Source: Sedimentisphaerales bacterium
GTDB taxonomy: Bacteria; Planctomycetota; Phycisphaerae; Sedimentisphaerales; Anaerobacaceae
Reading direction: 5' to 3'
DNA: 7,438 bases
Assembly (NCBI GenBank): GCA_016933985.1
Contig: JAFGTU010000212.1
Coordinates: 1 to 7,438, forward strand
Each line of letters opens with the position of its first letter. Within the stretch, counting starts at the first letter, position 1. The notes under the pieces were generated by a model. The model saw only the letters and a program-made list of their open reading frames with translations. It was not told where the DNA came from and did not search any database. The position numbers were made by a program, and so were the translations under genes. This document shows, in pieces, positions 1 through 5,682 of this stretch.

Positions 1-219
1 CCATAATAGCCTCCTGTTCGACGCCACCATACCACAGGAAAACTACCTTATCCACTGGTCCAAAAAACCGGGAGTATTACAGGCGTCAGCAGCGTCGTGA
101 AGAGGGCAATGCCTTTCGTAGGCAACGCTTACAACCTTAAGATTAAAGGCGCAAATGTGTTTTTCGTCGGTGAGGACGGAGTGGCTGCGGTGGATTGCAG
201 TAAGCTGCCGGATGAATAA
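1..219 (+). CDS. 3' end of an unrecognised gene, partial, with an apparent frame break
   Basis: Two plus-strand frames look coding and join at a run of six A (62-67). One frame is open from the left edge and stops at TGA 98-100. The other has two stops at 4-9, then stays open to TAA 217-219 and ends in ...AAVDCSKLPDE. Switching frame at the A run gives one continuous C-terminal stretch of about 72 residues with no stop, reading through IHWSKK then TGSITG. This would be a -1 shift. It could be a one-base sequencing or assembly error, a real pseudogene, or slippage on the A run. I do not recognise the family; the tail is a mixed hydrophobic and acidic stretch with no signal or membrane segment. 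The next gene starts 15 nt downstream on the same strand, so the two may be cotranscribed. The gene's beginning lies outside the window. Confidence 0.5.
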
Positions 220-224
220 CTGAT

Positions 225-230
225 AGGTGG
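225..230 (+). promoter_or_regulatory. Ribosome binding site of the GLUG-repeat gene
   Basis: AGGTGG lies four bases before the ATG at 235 and differs from AGGAGG at one position. It supports this start, which also places a good signal peptide at the N-terminus. No promoter is evident in the 15-nt gap after the upstream stop, so the gene is probably translated from a message that begins further upstream. Confidence 0.55.
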
Positions 231-234
231 GCAG

Positions 235-2100
235 ATGGGAAATCTCAGATCAACTGTGCTATTGGCTGCATCGCTTGTCGTCGGCTTGCTTGCAGTGCCG
301 GTTCGGGCCAAGTATGGCGGGGGCACGGGCGAGCCTAATGACCCGTATCTGATCTATGACGCCAACCAGATGAATACAATCGGGTTGAATCAGGGGGATT
401 GGGATAAGTGCTTTAAGCTAATGGCGGATATTGACTTGGGGGAGTATGAGGGCCAACAGTTCAATATCATCGGAAGAAACTCCAGCAATCCTTTCACAGG
501 TATCCTCGACGGCAACGGCCACAGAATCTCGAACCTCAACTATTCATCGACAGCCACCAATTACATTGGCCTGTTTGGATACGTTAGTGGAGAGAACGCC
601 GAAATTAAAAATGTGGCCCTAATCGACCCAAGTGTCGATGCTGGAACCGGCGGTTATGTCGGCTGCTTAGTGGGAGAACTCTCAAACGGGACAGTTGCCA
701 ACTGCTCTGCTCAGGGGGGCAGAATTGCCGGATTAACCTATATCGGCGGGCTGATAGGATATGCTGATTCGGCTACGGTGGAAGGTTGCTCTGCTACCGC
801 AGGCGTATCGGGATGGGGTTCTGTCGGCGGCCTGGCGGGGAGTGCTTCCGGTGCAGTTACGAATTCATACGCAACAGGCTCAGTTTGGGCGGAAGGCGCG
901 GCAGGAGGTTTGATAGGGAATAGCGATAGCGATGCGACAATCGAGAATTGCTATGCCAGCGGTCCCGTAGTCGCAGGCGCGTATGCAGGCGGACTCGTAG
1001 GGAATAATAACAGTCCCGTCACAAACTGCTATGCCAGCGGCGATGTGTTGGCCGATGGGTATGTCGGCGGGCTGATCGGCTATAATACGGCGGCGGTTGC
1101 CCACTGTTATTCAACGGGCGCAGTTTGGGCGTTGAGTTATCCCTACGCCGGCGGACTTGTCGGATACGGCACAAGCAGCAACGTGCAGAATTCCTTCTGG
1201 AATAGCGAAATCAGCGGTTTGCTGATTAGCGCCGGAGGGACAGGCAAAGACACTGCCGCATTGCAGAGGCAGGCCACATTCACTGACGTCGGATGGGATT
1301 TTGCGGGTGAGACTGCAAACGGGTCCGAGGATATATGGCGGCTCTGCAACGAAGGCTGCGAATACCCCAAGCTGGCCTGGCAGTATCTGCCCGGAGATTT
1401 CTTGTGCCCCGATTACGTTGATTTTCTTGATTTCGCTCAATTCGGGCGGTGGTGGCTGGCGCCGGATCCATGCGCCGCCGACCTCACCGGCGACGGCCTG
1501 GTCAATGCCGAAGACCTCGTTGTCGAGAGTCATAACTGGCTGATGGGAATGGCGCCCGGTTGGCCCGGCAATCCCGACCCGCCCAACTTCGCAAAGCAGG
1601 CCCCCTGGTACGCCGATCTGACATGGAGCGCCGCCCCATTTGCACAATCTTACGATGTCTATTTTGGGCCTGATAATCCGCCCGCGTTCGTAACGAACCG
1701 GACGGCAACGACATTCTGGCCTGGAATAATGGAATACCAGGCCAGCTACTACTGGCGCATAGACTCTGTCAATACCTGGGGAAGAACCGCCGGTCCGCTC
1801 TGGACCTTCACAACCGCTTCGCCCGCCCAGGCAACGAACCCGTATCCGTTCGACGGGCAGATGGATGTTATGACCAACACCGGCTTGAGATGGGACGCCG
1901 GCTCCGGAGCTGTATCGCACGACATCCACTTCGGAACGACAGACCCGCCCCCATTCCTGCGTAATCAGACCGGTGCATCATTCTATTTGAATGGGCTGAT
2001 TTACAGAACCAGGTATTACTGGCGTATCGACGAGGTCAGTGCGGGAGGCACAACCACAGGTGTAGTCTGGAGTTTTACGACAAGCGTTCCCACGCGTTAA
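235..2100 (+). CDS. Secreted GLUG-repeat protein with dockerin-like and two FN3-like domains
   Basis: A 621-aa extracytoplasmic protein. Residues 1-25 form a signal peptide: a short basic start, hydrophobic core LLAASLVVGLLA, and cleavage after VRA. Residues 35-110 lead into the first repeat (LDGNGHRISNL). About eight GLUG units follow over 110-323, with cores such as YAGGLVGNN and YVGGLIGYN, each usually followed by NCYASG-like strands; these are expected to build a beta-solenoid. Residues 320-385 are the usual end cap (SFWNSE, AGGTGK, GWDF, YPKLAW). Residues 387-436 are a dockerin-like pair of half-repeats: the second has a clear calcium loop (DLTGDGLVNAEDL), while the first loop is degenerate and carries Cys391, with Cys413 nearby. 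Residues 454-527 and 536-617 are two related FN3-like domains, both with YYWRID near the end and WTFTT or WSFTT at the close. No catalytic residues or sorting signal were seen. A surface or adhesive role is an inference from architecture; no substrate can be named. Confidence 0.9.
   Translation: MGNLRSTVLLAASLVVGLLAVPVRAKYGGGTGEPNDPYLIYDANQMNTIGLNQGDWDKCFKLMADIDLGEYEGQQFNIIGRNSSNPFTGILDGNGHRISNLNYSSTATNYIGLFGYVSGENAEIKNVALIDPSVDAGTGGYVGCLVGELSNGTVANCSAQGGRIAGLTYIGGLIGYADSATVEGCSATAGVSGWGSVGGLAGSASGAVTNSYATGSVWAEGAAGGLIGNSDSDATIENCYASGPVVAGAYAGGLVGNNNSPVTNCYASGDVLADGYVGGLIGYNTAAVAHCYSTGAVWALSYPYAGGLVGYGTSSNVQNSFWNSEISGLLISAGGTGKDTAALQRQATFTDVGWDFAGETANGSEDIWRLCNEGCEYPKLAWQYLPGDFLCPDYVDFLDFAQFGRWWLAPDPCAADLTGDGLVNAEDLVVESHNWLMGMAPGWPGNPDPPNFAKQAPWYADLTWSAAPFAQSYDVYFGPDNPPAFVTNRTATTFWPGIMEYQASYYWRIDSVNTWGRTAGPLWTFTTASPAQATNPYPFDGQMDVMTNTGLRWDAGSGAVSHDIHFGTTDPPPFLRNQTGASFYLNGLIYRTRYYWRIDEVSAGGTTTGVVWSFTTSVPTR
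562..1203 (+). repeat. In-gene tandem GLUG repeats (about eight units)
   Basis: This part of the gene encodes residues 110-323, where the motif (Y/S/A)xGGL(I/V/A)G recurs at about residues 110, 141, 169, 196, 222, 250, 276 and 304. The spacing is about 22 to 31 residues. The last five units are the most alike; the second to fourth are more diverged and the first is the weakest match. The repeats are similar in protein but differ at the DNA level, so this is an old duplication and not a recent tandem expansion. Confidence 0.8.
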
Positions 2101-2133
2101 GCGGCGGCGTTACGGACGATGCCTTCAACTTCG

Positions 2134-2164
2134 GGCTCTGCGCAATGACGAGCCGCACAGAGCC
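2134..2164 (-). terminator. Hairpin between two convergent genes, possible terminator
   Basis: GGCTCTG (2134-2140) and CAGAGCC (2158-2164) are perfect inverted arms. In minus-strand RNA the stem extends inward to 11 pairs through two G-U wobbles, closing a 9-nt loop. In plus-strand RNA the matching positions are A-C mismatches, so only seven continuous pairs form. The hairpin starts about 30 nt past the pseudopilin stop and about 34 nt past the GLUG gene stop. No T run follows on either strand, so it is not a standard intrinsic terminator. It may stabilise 3' ends, or it may be chance. Confidence 0.35.
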
Positions 2165-2193
2165 AAGCGTAGCGGAGCAGCAGGAGTCGCGGG

Positions 2194-2895
2194 CTATTTT
2201 TCGAATCGCCAGAGGTCAATTGTCATATCGTCCGCGGCTATCCAGTCGGTGTGCCAATCGAGGAAGATGGTATTACAGCCGTTCCTGTGTCGCTGGCGGG
2301 CGACGCGGCGTTCATAGGCATTAGACGAGTCTTGAGCATCCGAGCCGGGCAGATGGGCCGGACTCCAGACGTCGCATTTATTGTTGCCCTCGTCGTCGGC
2401 TTTGCGGATGATATCCCGCCAGCGGCCGTCCTCGTTGTCGGCGAGATAGATCGTCCCGGCCCGGCGGGTGCAGTCGGTGAGCCTTGTAGGCTCCAGGACC
2501 TCGAAACCCACGTCGTCCGAGCGATCTTTGAAGCCCCATCCGTTGACCACGAAGCAGACGGTCTGATCCTTATCGGGATAGCTGGGGCAACGATATATAT
2601 CTATCGAGCGATAGTCCCCGTCTCCGGCCTTCTGCGACAAGTAGGGCAAGAAGAGCTGGTACCAGGCCCGGCCTGTTTCGGCGCCAAGTCCGCGGGGAAT
2701 AAGCTGTTCCCACTCCTCGGCGTACATGTTGGCGGCAAGGCCGACCTGTCGCAGGTTATTCTTGCAGACGACTTCCCTGGCCTGGTCGCGCGCCCTTCTA
2801 AGAGCGGGGACAAGGACCGCCATCAGCAAGGCGATGATCGCAATCACCACCAACAGCTCCACCAGACTAAACGCTCTTCTTATACCAACCACCAA
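2194..2895 (-). CDS. Prepilin-like protein with type IV pilin N-terminus (DUF1559-like)
   Basis: A 233-aa pseudopilin-type protein. Residues 9-36 (FSLVELLVVIAI onward) are a class III prepilin signal and N-terminal helix. Cleavage by a prepilin peptidase is expected between Ala8 and Phe9, with Glu13 at the conserved +5 position; the usual Gly at -1 is Ala. CKNNLRQVGLAANMY (44-58) is the typical next motif of planctomycete DUF1559-like proteins, and CPSYPD (103-108) matches their usual CPS segment. Near the C-terminus the family motif H-X9-DG is present as His203-X9-Asp213-Trp214, so Gly is replaced by Trp. The globular part holds six cysteines (44, 103, 114, 142, 174, 207). The start is TTG at 2895 or GTG at 2892, because an in-frame TGA lies eight codons upstream and no ATG is available. 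The gene has its own promoter. Its role in a type II secretion or pilus-like assembly follows from the family; its specific function is unknown. Confidence 0.92.
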   Translation of the reverse strand: MVVGIRRAFSLVELLVVIAIIALLMAVLVPALRRARDQAREVVCKNNLRQVGLAANMYAEEWEQLIPRGLGAETGRAWYQLFLPYLSQKAGDGDYRSIDIYRCPSYPDKDQTVCFVVNGWGFKDRSDDVGFEVLEPTRLTDCTRRAGTIYLADNEDGRWRDIIRKADDEGNNKCDVWSPAHLPGSDAQDSSNAYERRVARQRHRNGCNTIFLDWHTDWIAADDMTIDLWRFEK

Positions 2896-2897
2896 CG

Positions 2898-2905
2898 CTC
2901 CCCTT
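2898..2905 (-). promoter_or_regulatory. Ribosome binding site of the pseudopilin gene
   Basis: In the minus direction AAGGGGAG precedes the start codons. Its AAGGGG part ends 4 nt before TTG (2895) and 7 nt before GTG (2892). The two neighbouring minus-strand genes have 7-nt spacing, which mildly favours GTG. The two choices differ by one residue. Confidence 0.6.
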
Positions 2906-2929
2906 CTAAGCGTTCAGAACAACGAAATC

Positions 2930-2948
2930 AGTATAATCTGATTATACT
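2930..2948. promoter_or_regulatory. Perfect inverted repeat over the -10 box, operator-like
   Basis: AGTATAAT and ATTATACT flank a CTG spacer as a perfect 8-3-8 inverted repeat. One arm contains the -10 box of the pseudopilin promoter and the other falls at the expected transcription start. That position suits a repressor site. Part of the symmetry may arise simply because TATAAT-like bases occur on both strands. A divergent plus-strand promoter is unlikely because no -35 box is found at the right distance. Confidence 0.5.
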
Positions 2949-2969
2949 CTATTGGCTGATTGAAGTCAA
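2941..2969 (-). promoter_or_regulatory. Sigma70-type promoter of the pseudopilin gene
   Basis: Reading the minus strand, TTGACT (2964-2969) is followed by exactly 17 nt and then TATAAT (2941-2946). That is five of six consensus bases at -35, a perfect -10, and ideal spacing. Transcription should begin near 2934, giving a leader of roughly 40 nt. This is the best promoter in the window. Confidence 0.75.
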
Positions 2970-3052
2970 TCTTATTTGCCACCCAATTTTGGTCACTGAG
3001 CAGGATTCCTGGCTATGACAATGTCCGTAAAATCAAGTCTGCCGGAGGGTTA

Positions 3053-4258
3053 TTAGAGTTTGAGCTTATTCTCAAACAGAACGGGGCCGCCCCACTTTCC
3101 CGTTACTACGATGTCGAGGTCTCCGTCGCCGTCCATATCTGCGACGGGGATATCCAGAGCCGAGCCGATGCCTTCGTCGTATGAGATTTTGTGGCGGGTC
3201 CATTTGACGCCCCGGCCTCGGTCCAACTCATACCAATAGACTCCGAGCGGGTCTTCGGCGCCCGGGTCGCTGCCGTTATGTGCGTAGAACCGCTTCCCGG
3301 CAATCAGGTCGAGGTCGCCGTCATTATCAAGGTCGGCGAGGGCCAGACTATGGGCCTGCGACCATGACTTGTCTATCAGGTTCTGCTCGAAAGCGATGTT
3401 CGGGTCCTGCCTGACCTGTTGATACCAGAAGATTCCGTATTGATGGGCCGAGCTTGTAACCAGATCATTCAGGCCGTCGTTGTCAACGTCATAGACGAGT
3501 ATCTGCGGCGTATGCTCTGATTTTCCCTGCTCGATATTCCCGATCGCCAGTGGATGCTCGATCCATTTTCCGTTGCGCGGGTCGGCGGGGCCCTCGTACC
3601 ATGCGTCGGGACGGACAATATCGGGCCGGCCGTCGCCGTTGATATCGCCGACTCCGCCGCCGTAGTTCAACTCACGACTTGAGACGGAATGCACAATCAG
3701 ATTCGTACTACCTATTTCGTACCATCTGGTGTCTTGGCAGTGCGGGAGGATCTCAAGCTCTTTTCCGTCACCGTCGATATCACACAGGTCGCCGGACTCG
3801 AAGTTCACGCCTTCATCGCTTATTATCATCGGCCAAGTCATGCTCGTGGAGCCGGTATTTCGATACCAGTCGAAGCGTTTGCTGAACCAGGAGCAAGTCA
3901 CCACGTCGGTCAGTCCGTCCTTGTCGATATCCAGGGGTATGTTCGTAAAATCATCGTAGTAGCCCTTGCCATTGTTATCGACGGTGTGAAAGTTACCCTG
4001 CGGGTCGGGCATGCCTTCCAAGAAGCGGAACTGGCGCGGCTTCCAGTCCGGGGCCTCGTACCAGAACGAACCGGCTATTATATCGAGCCTGCCGTCGTTG
4101 TTGAAGTCGGCCACCCCGCAGGCCTCCGAGCGAAAGCGCCCGATGCGGCGGGTCTCAAACTTGATCTCAGCCGCCCGGCTGGCCGCCGGTCCGGCCAAGC
4201 CGAGCAAGACAATCAAACTAATCACAGGATTTCGATAATCCTTGCGGCTTGTATTCAT
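3053..4258 (-). CDS. Secreted FG-GAP/VCBS repeat protein, probable seven-bladed propeller
   Basis: A 401-aa exported protein. Residues 1-29 form a signal peptide (basic NTSRKDYR, hydrophobic VISLIVLLGLAG, cleavage after SRA). Seven acidic calcium-loop repeats of the DxDxDG type follow, starting at residues 51, 110, 160, 205, 257, 309 and 374 (for example DINGDGRPD and DLDNDGDLD). Most are followed by an aromatic strand such as FWYE, DWYR, RWYE, AWYE, FWYQ or YWYE. Seven units fit one closed beta-propeller of the integrin-alpha-like FG-GAP/VCBS fold, and nothing else is fused to it. No enzyme domain or C-terminal anchor is visible, so the protein may bind ligand or protein outside the membrane; this is inference. 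An in-frame ATG at 4303 would add 15 residues, but it has no ribosome binding site and spoils the signal peptide. The chosen ATG has an AAGGAG 7 nt upstream. The gene lies 130 nt after the DUF4340 stop. Confidence 0.9.
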   Translation of the reverse strand: MNTSRKDYRNPVISLIVLLGLAGPAASRAAEIKFETRRIGRFRSEACGVADFNNDGRLDIIAGSFWYEAPDWKPRQFRFLEGMPDPQGNFHTVDNNGKGYYDDFTNIPLDIDKDGLTDVVTCSWFSKRFDWYRNTGSTSMTWPMIISDEGVNFESGDLCDIDGDGKELEILPHCQDTRWYEIGSTNLIVHSVSSRELNYGGGVGDINGDGRPDIVRPDAWYEGPADPRNGKWIEHPLAIGNIEQGKSEHTPQILVYDVDNDGLNDLVTSSAHQYGIFWYQQVRQDPNIAFEQNLIDKSWSQAHSLALADLDNDGDLDLIAGKRFYAHNGSDPGAEDPLGVYWYELDRGRGVKWTRHKISYDEGIGSALDIPVADMDGDGDLDIVVTGKWGGPVLFENKLKL

Positions 4259-4265
4259 CTTATTT

Positions 4266-4271
4266 CTCCTT
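4266..4271 (-). promoter_or_regulatory. Ribosome binding site deciding the FG-GAP gene start
   Basis: Perfect AAGGAG on the minus strand, 7 nt before the ATG at 4256-4258. It selects this start over the upstream in-frame ATG at 4301-4303, which has nothing similar in front of it. Confidence 0.8.
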
Positions 4272-4342
4272 TTCGTAACCACGCACTTGCCCTGTAGAAC
4301 CATCGCAACGAAGCAACCGGCCTCGCATGGACGGACGATGAG

Positions 4343-4371
4343 ATATTAGCAGGAACCGGCGGAGCTATCAA
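4343..4371 (-). promoter_or_regulatory. Candidate promoter of the FG-GAP gene
   Basis: On the minus strand TTGATA (4366-4371) is separated by 17 nt from TAATAT (4343-4348). The -35 matches five of six consensus bases and the -10 matches four, including the first TA and the final T. Transcription would start near 4336, leaving a leader of about 78 nt. It lies just after the DUF4340 stop, so the FG-GAP gene may be transcribed separately, although readthrough from the upstream pair remains possible. Confidence 0.4.
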
Positions 4372-4388
4372 GCCCTCTTGTCGGCGGA

Positions 4389-5660
4389 CTATCGGTTTGA
4401 AGCGTCTGGGTCGTCCGGTTTTGAGCCATCGGGCTGAGCGGGCATCGGCTCTTCAGGCTTGGGCTCAACGACTTTCGATGGGACGAGCGGTGTGCTATTG
4501 GGGTCGGCGGGTATTTCAATCTCTGCCGGGGCCGGTTCCGCGGTCTTCGTGGGGGCGGTTTCGGCCGGCTTGGGTTCGGTCGGCTTCGGCGCGGGGGCGT
4601 TGGGGTCTTTGGGCTTTTCGATGTCTTCGAGGAGGTCGGCGAGCTTCTTGGTTAGATTCTTGGCATTCCAGTCAGGCACTTGATAAATCCACCCTTTATG
4701 CCTGGCCGTAAACGCGGCGGCGTTGTCGGAGGCAAGCAGCAATGCCTCCTTCTTCTTCAACTCCTCTTGAGAATCATTCTCTTTGACTTCATTGGGCCTT
4801 TCGCCGGTGAATTTAGCCTCGGCAACGACGTAAGTCTTGTCGTCCTTTTGGGCAATGCTCAGCGCATAGACGGTTAAATCGTTGAGTCTGCAAGTGTACT
4901 GCTCGTTGAACGCCAGTCCGCCAATGCTTCTGGAAACGTCATCGAATCTGAGGCCTGTAAGGGCCGTCAGGACACTGCGAGCATCGGTGTTTTTGAGCTT
5001 TTTGCCGGCGGGAAGGTTTTCGAGCGAAACGGCGTCGCCGCTGCCGGCCTTCAAGGTGTAACTGTCGCCGCCGGGATTGACCGTTACAGAGTTGATGTCC
5101 TCTCTTTTGACGGAGAAGAGCTCCTGGTCGATATAGTCGGTCGCCTGGTCCTTGATCCAGGGGGATTCCGTTGTAATATAGACCTCGTCGTCAGGGAGCC
5201 TTCGGACATAAGAGCCCTGTCCTGCCTCGATGTTCTTTCCGACAACGACACCGGTGATAAACGTGGAATTGGGGTCGGGCGTAAAGAACTTAACGACGCT
5301 TTTGCCCTTGTCTTCAGTCACCTCGAGGTCGGCATGGTTGGCGGGATTGCTCGTATGCGCAGAGCCGGTGGTCTTGATGTCGGCACACTTCTGGATCAGC
5401 TCGTTGACTTGCTTGATATCGGCAAGGTAGTTTGACTTTTCGGCGACCATGAAGGCATTTCCTCTACGTCTGAGAGTGACCACCTTATCGCCCGAGCCTA
5501 TAACGATCCTGCCAATTCCGGCCGGGTCGAGTCCCTGGATAAGATAAGCGGGGCCGGTTGAGCCTTTTCGAGGCCCGCCCGACAAGCCCGAGAGGACCAC
5601 CGCCAGTATAACCATAGCCGCCGCGACGATTCCCAGTATCGCAAGACTTTTATTGCTCAT
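4389..5660 (-). CDS. DUF4340 domain membrane-anchored protein
   Basis: A 423-aa protein. Residues 5-25 are one hydrophobic segment (LAILGIVAAAMVILAVVL) that probably anchors it in the membrane, with the rest outside the cytoplasm. Residues 40-345 resemble the DUF4340 family: an early strand pair ending in LRRRGNAFMV, the motif NYLADIKQVNELIQ (77-90) that matches the family's usual helix after the substrate-like strand, SPWIKDQATDYID (166-178) before a break into the second half, and a closing WIYQVPDWNAKNLTKKLADLL segment. Residues 350-423 are a low-complexity Pro/Glu/Lys/Ala tail, probably disordered. The family commonly lies beside GldG-like ABC auxiliary proteins, as here, and its biochemical role is not established. 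The start is supported by a CAGGAG 7 nt upstream. A 187-nt repeat-filled gap separates it from the GldG-like gene on the same strand. Confidence 0.88.
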   Translation of the reverse strand: MSNKSLAILGIVAAAMVILAVVLSGLSGGPRKGSTGPAYLIQGLDPAGIGRIVIGSGDKVVTLRRRGNAFMVAEKSNYLADIKQVNELIQKCADIKTTGSAHTSNPANHADLEVTEDKGKSVVKFFTPDPNSTFITGVVVGKNIEAGQGSYVRRLPDDEVYITTESPWIKDQATDYIDQELFSVKREDINSVTVNPGGDSYTLKAGSGDAVSLENLPAGKKLKNTDARSVLTALTGLRFDDVSRSIGGLAFNEQYTCRLNDLTVYALSIAQKDDKTYVVAEAKFTGERPNEVKENDSQEELKKKEALLLASDNAAAFTARHKGWIYQVPDWNAKNLTKKLADLLEDIEKPKDPNAPAPKPTEPKPAETAPTKTAEPAPAEIEIPADPNSTPLVPSKVVEPKPEEPMPAQPDGSKPDDPDASNR

Positions 5661-5667
5661 TCCAAAA

Positions 5668-5673
5668 CTCCTG
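5668..5673 (-). promoter_or_regulatory. Ribosome binding site of the DUF4340 gene
   Basis: CAGGAG on the minus strand lies 7 nt before the ATG at 5658-5660, the same spacing as for the FG-GAP gene. It sits only 9 nt from the edge of the heptad element, so the element ends just short of the translation signal. Confidence 0.7.
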
Positions 5674-5682
5674 TTTTATTTT

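Noticed and set aside
1111..1929. Long open frame of 272 codons on the minus strand
   Set aside because: It lies wholly inside the GLUG/FN3 gene, has no recognisable domain and is rich in Arg, Pro and Gly as expected of an antisense shadow of GC-rich coding sequence.
2112..2121. ACGGACGATG shared with 4331-4340, suggesting a common intergenic repeat
   Set aside because: A ten-base match is expected by chance many times in a window this size, and the flanks do not match.
2932..2937. Plus-strand TATAAT as part of a divergent promoter
   Set aside because: No TTGACA-like box lies 16-18 nt upstream on the plus strand, and no plus-strand gene follows.
3001..3011. Near-palindrome CAGGATTCCTG upstream of the pseudopilin promoter
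   Set aside because: Five-base arms with a 1-nt centre; too short to support, no T run, and not tied to a promoter box.
2251..3018. Plus-strand open frame of 255 codons over the pseudopilin gene
   Set aside because: Antisense shadow: the minus strand encodes a clear prepilin signal and a DUF1559-like C-terminus with its own promoter.
3689..4297. Plus-strand open frame of 202 codons over the FG-GAP gene
   Set aside because: Antisense to the acidic calcium-loop repeats; no motifs, no ribosome binding site.
4259..4303. Upstream ATG at 4303 as the start of the FG-GAP gene
   Set aside because: It has no ribosome binding site and adds 15 polar residues before the signal peptide, whereas the ATG at 4258 has AAGGAG at 7 nt.
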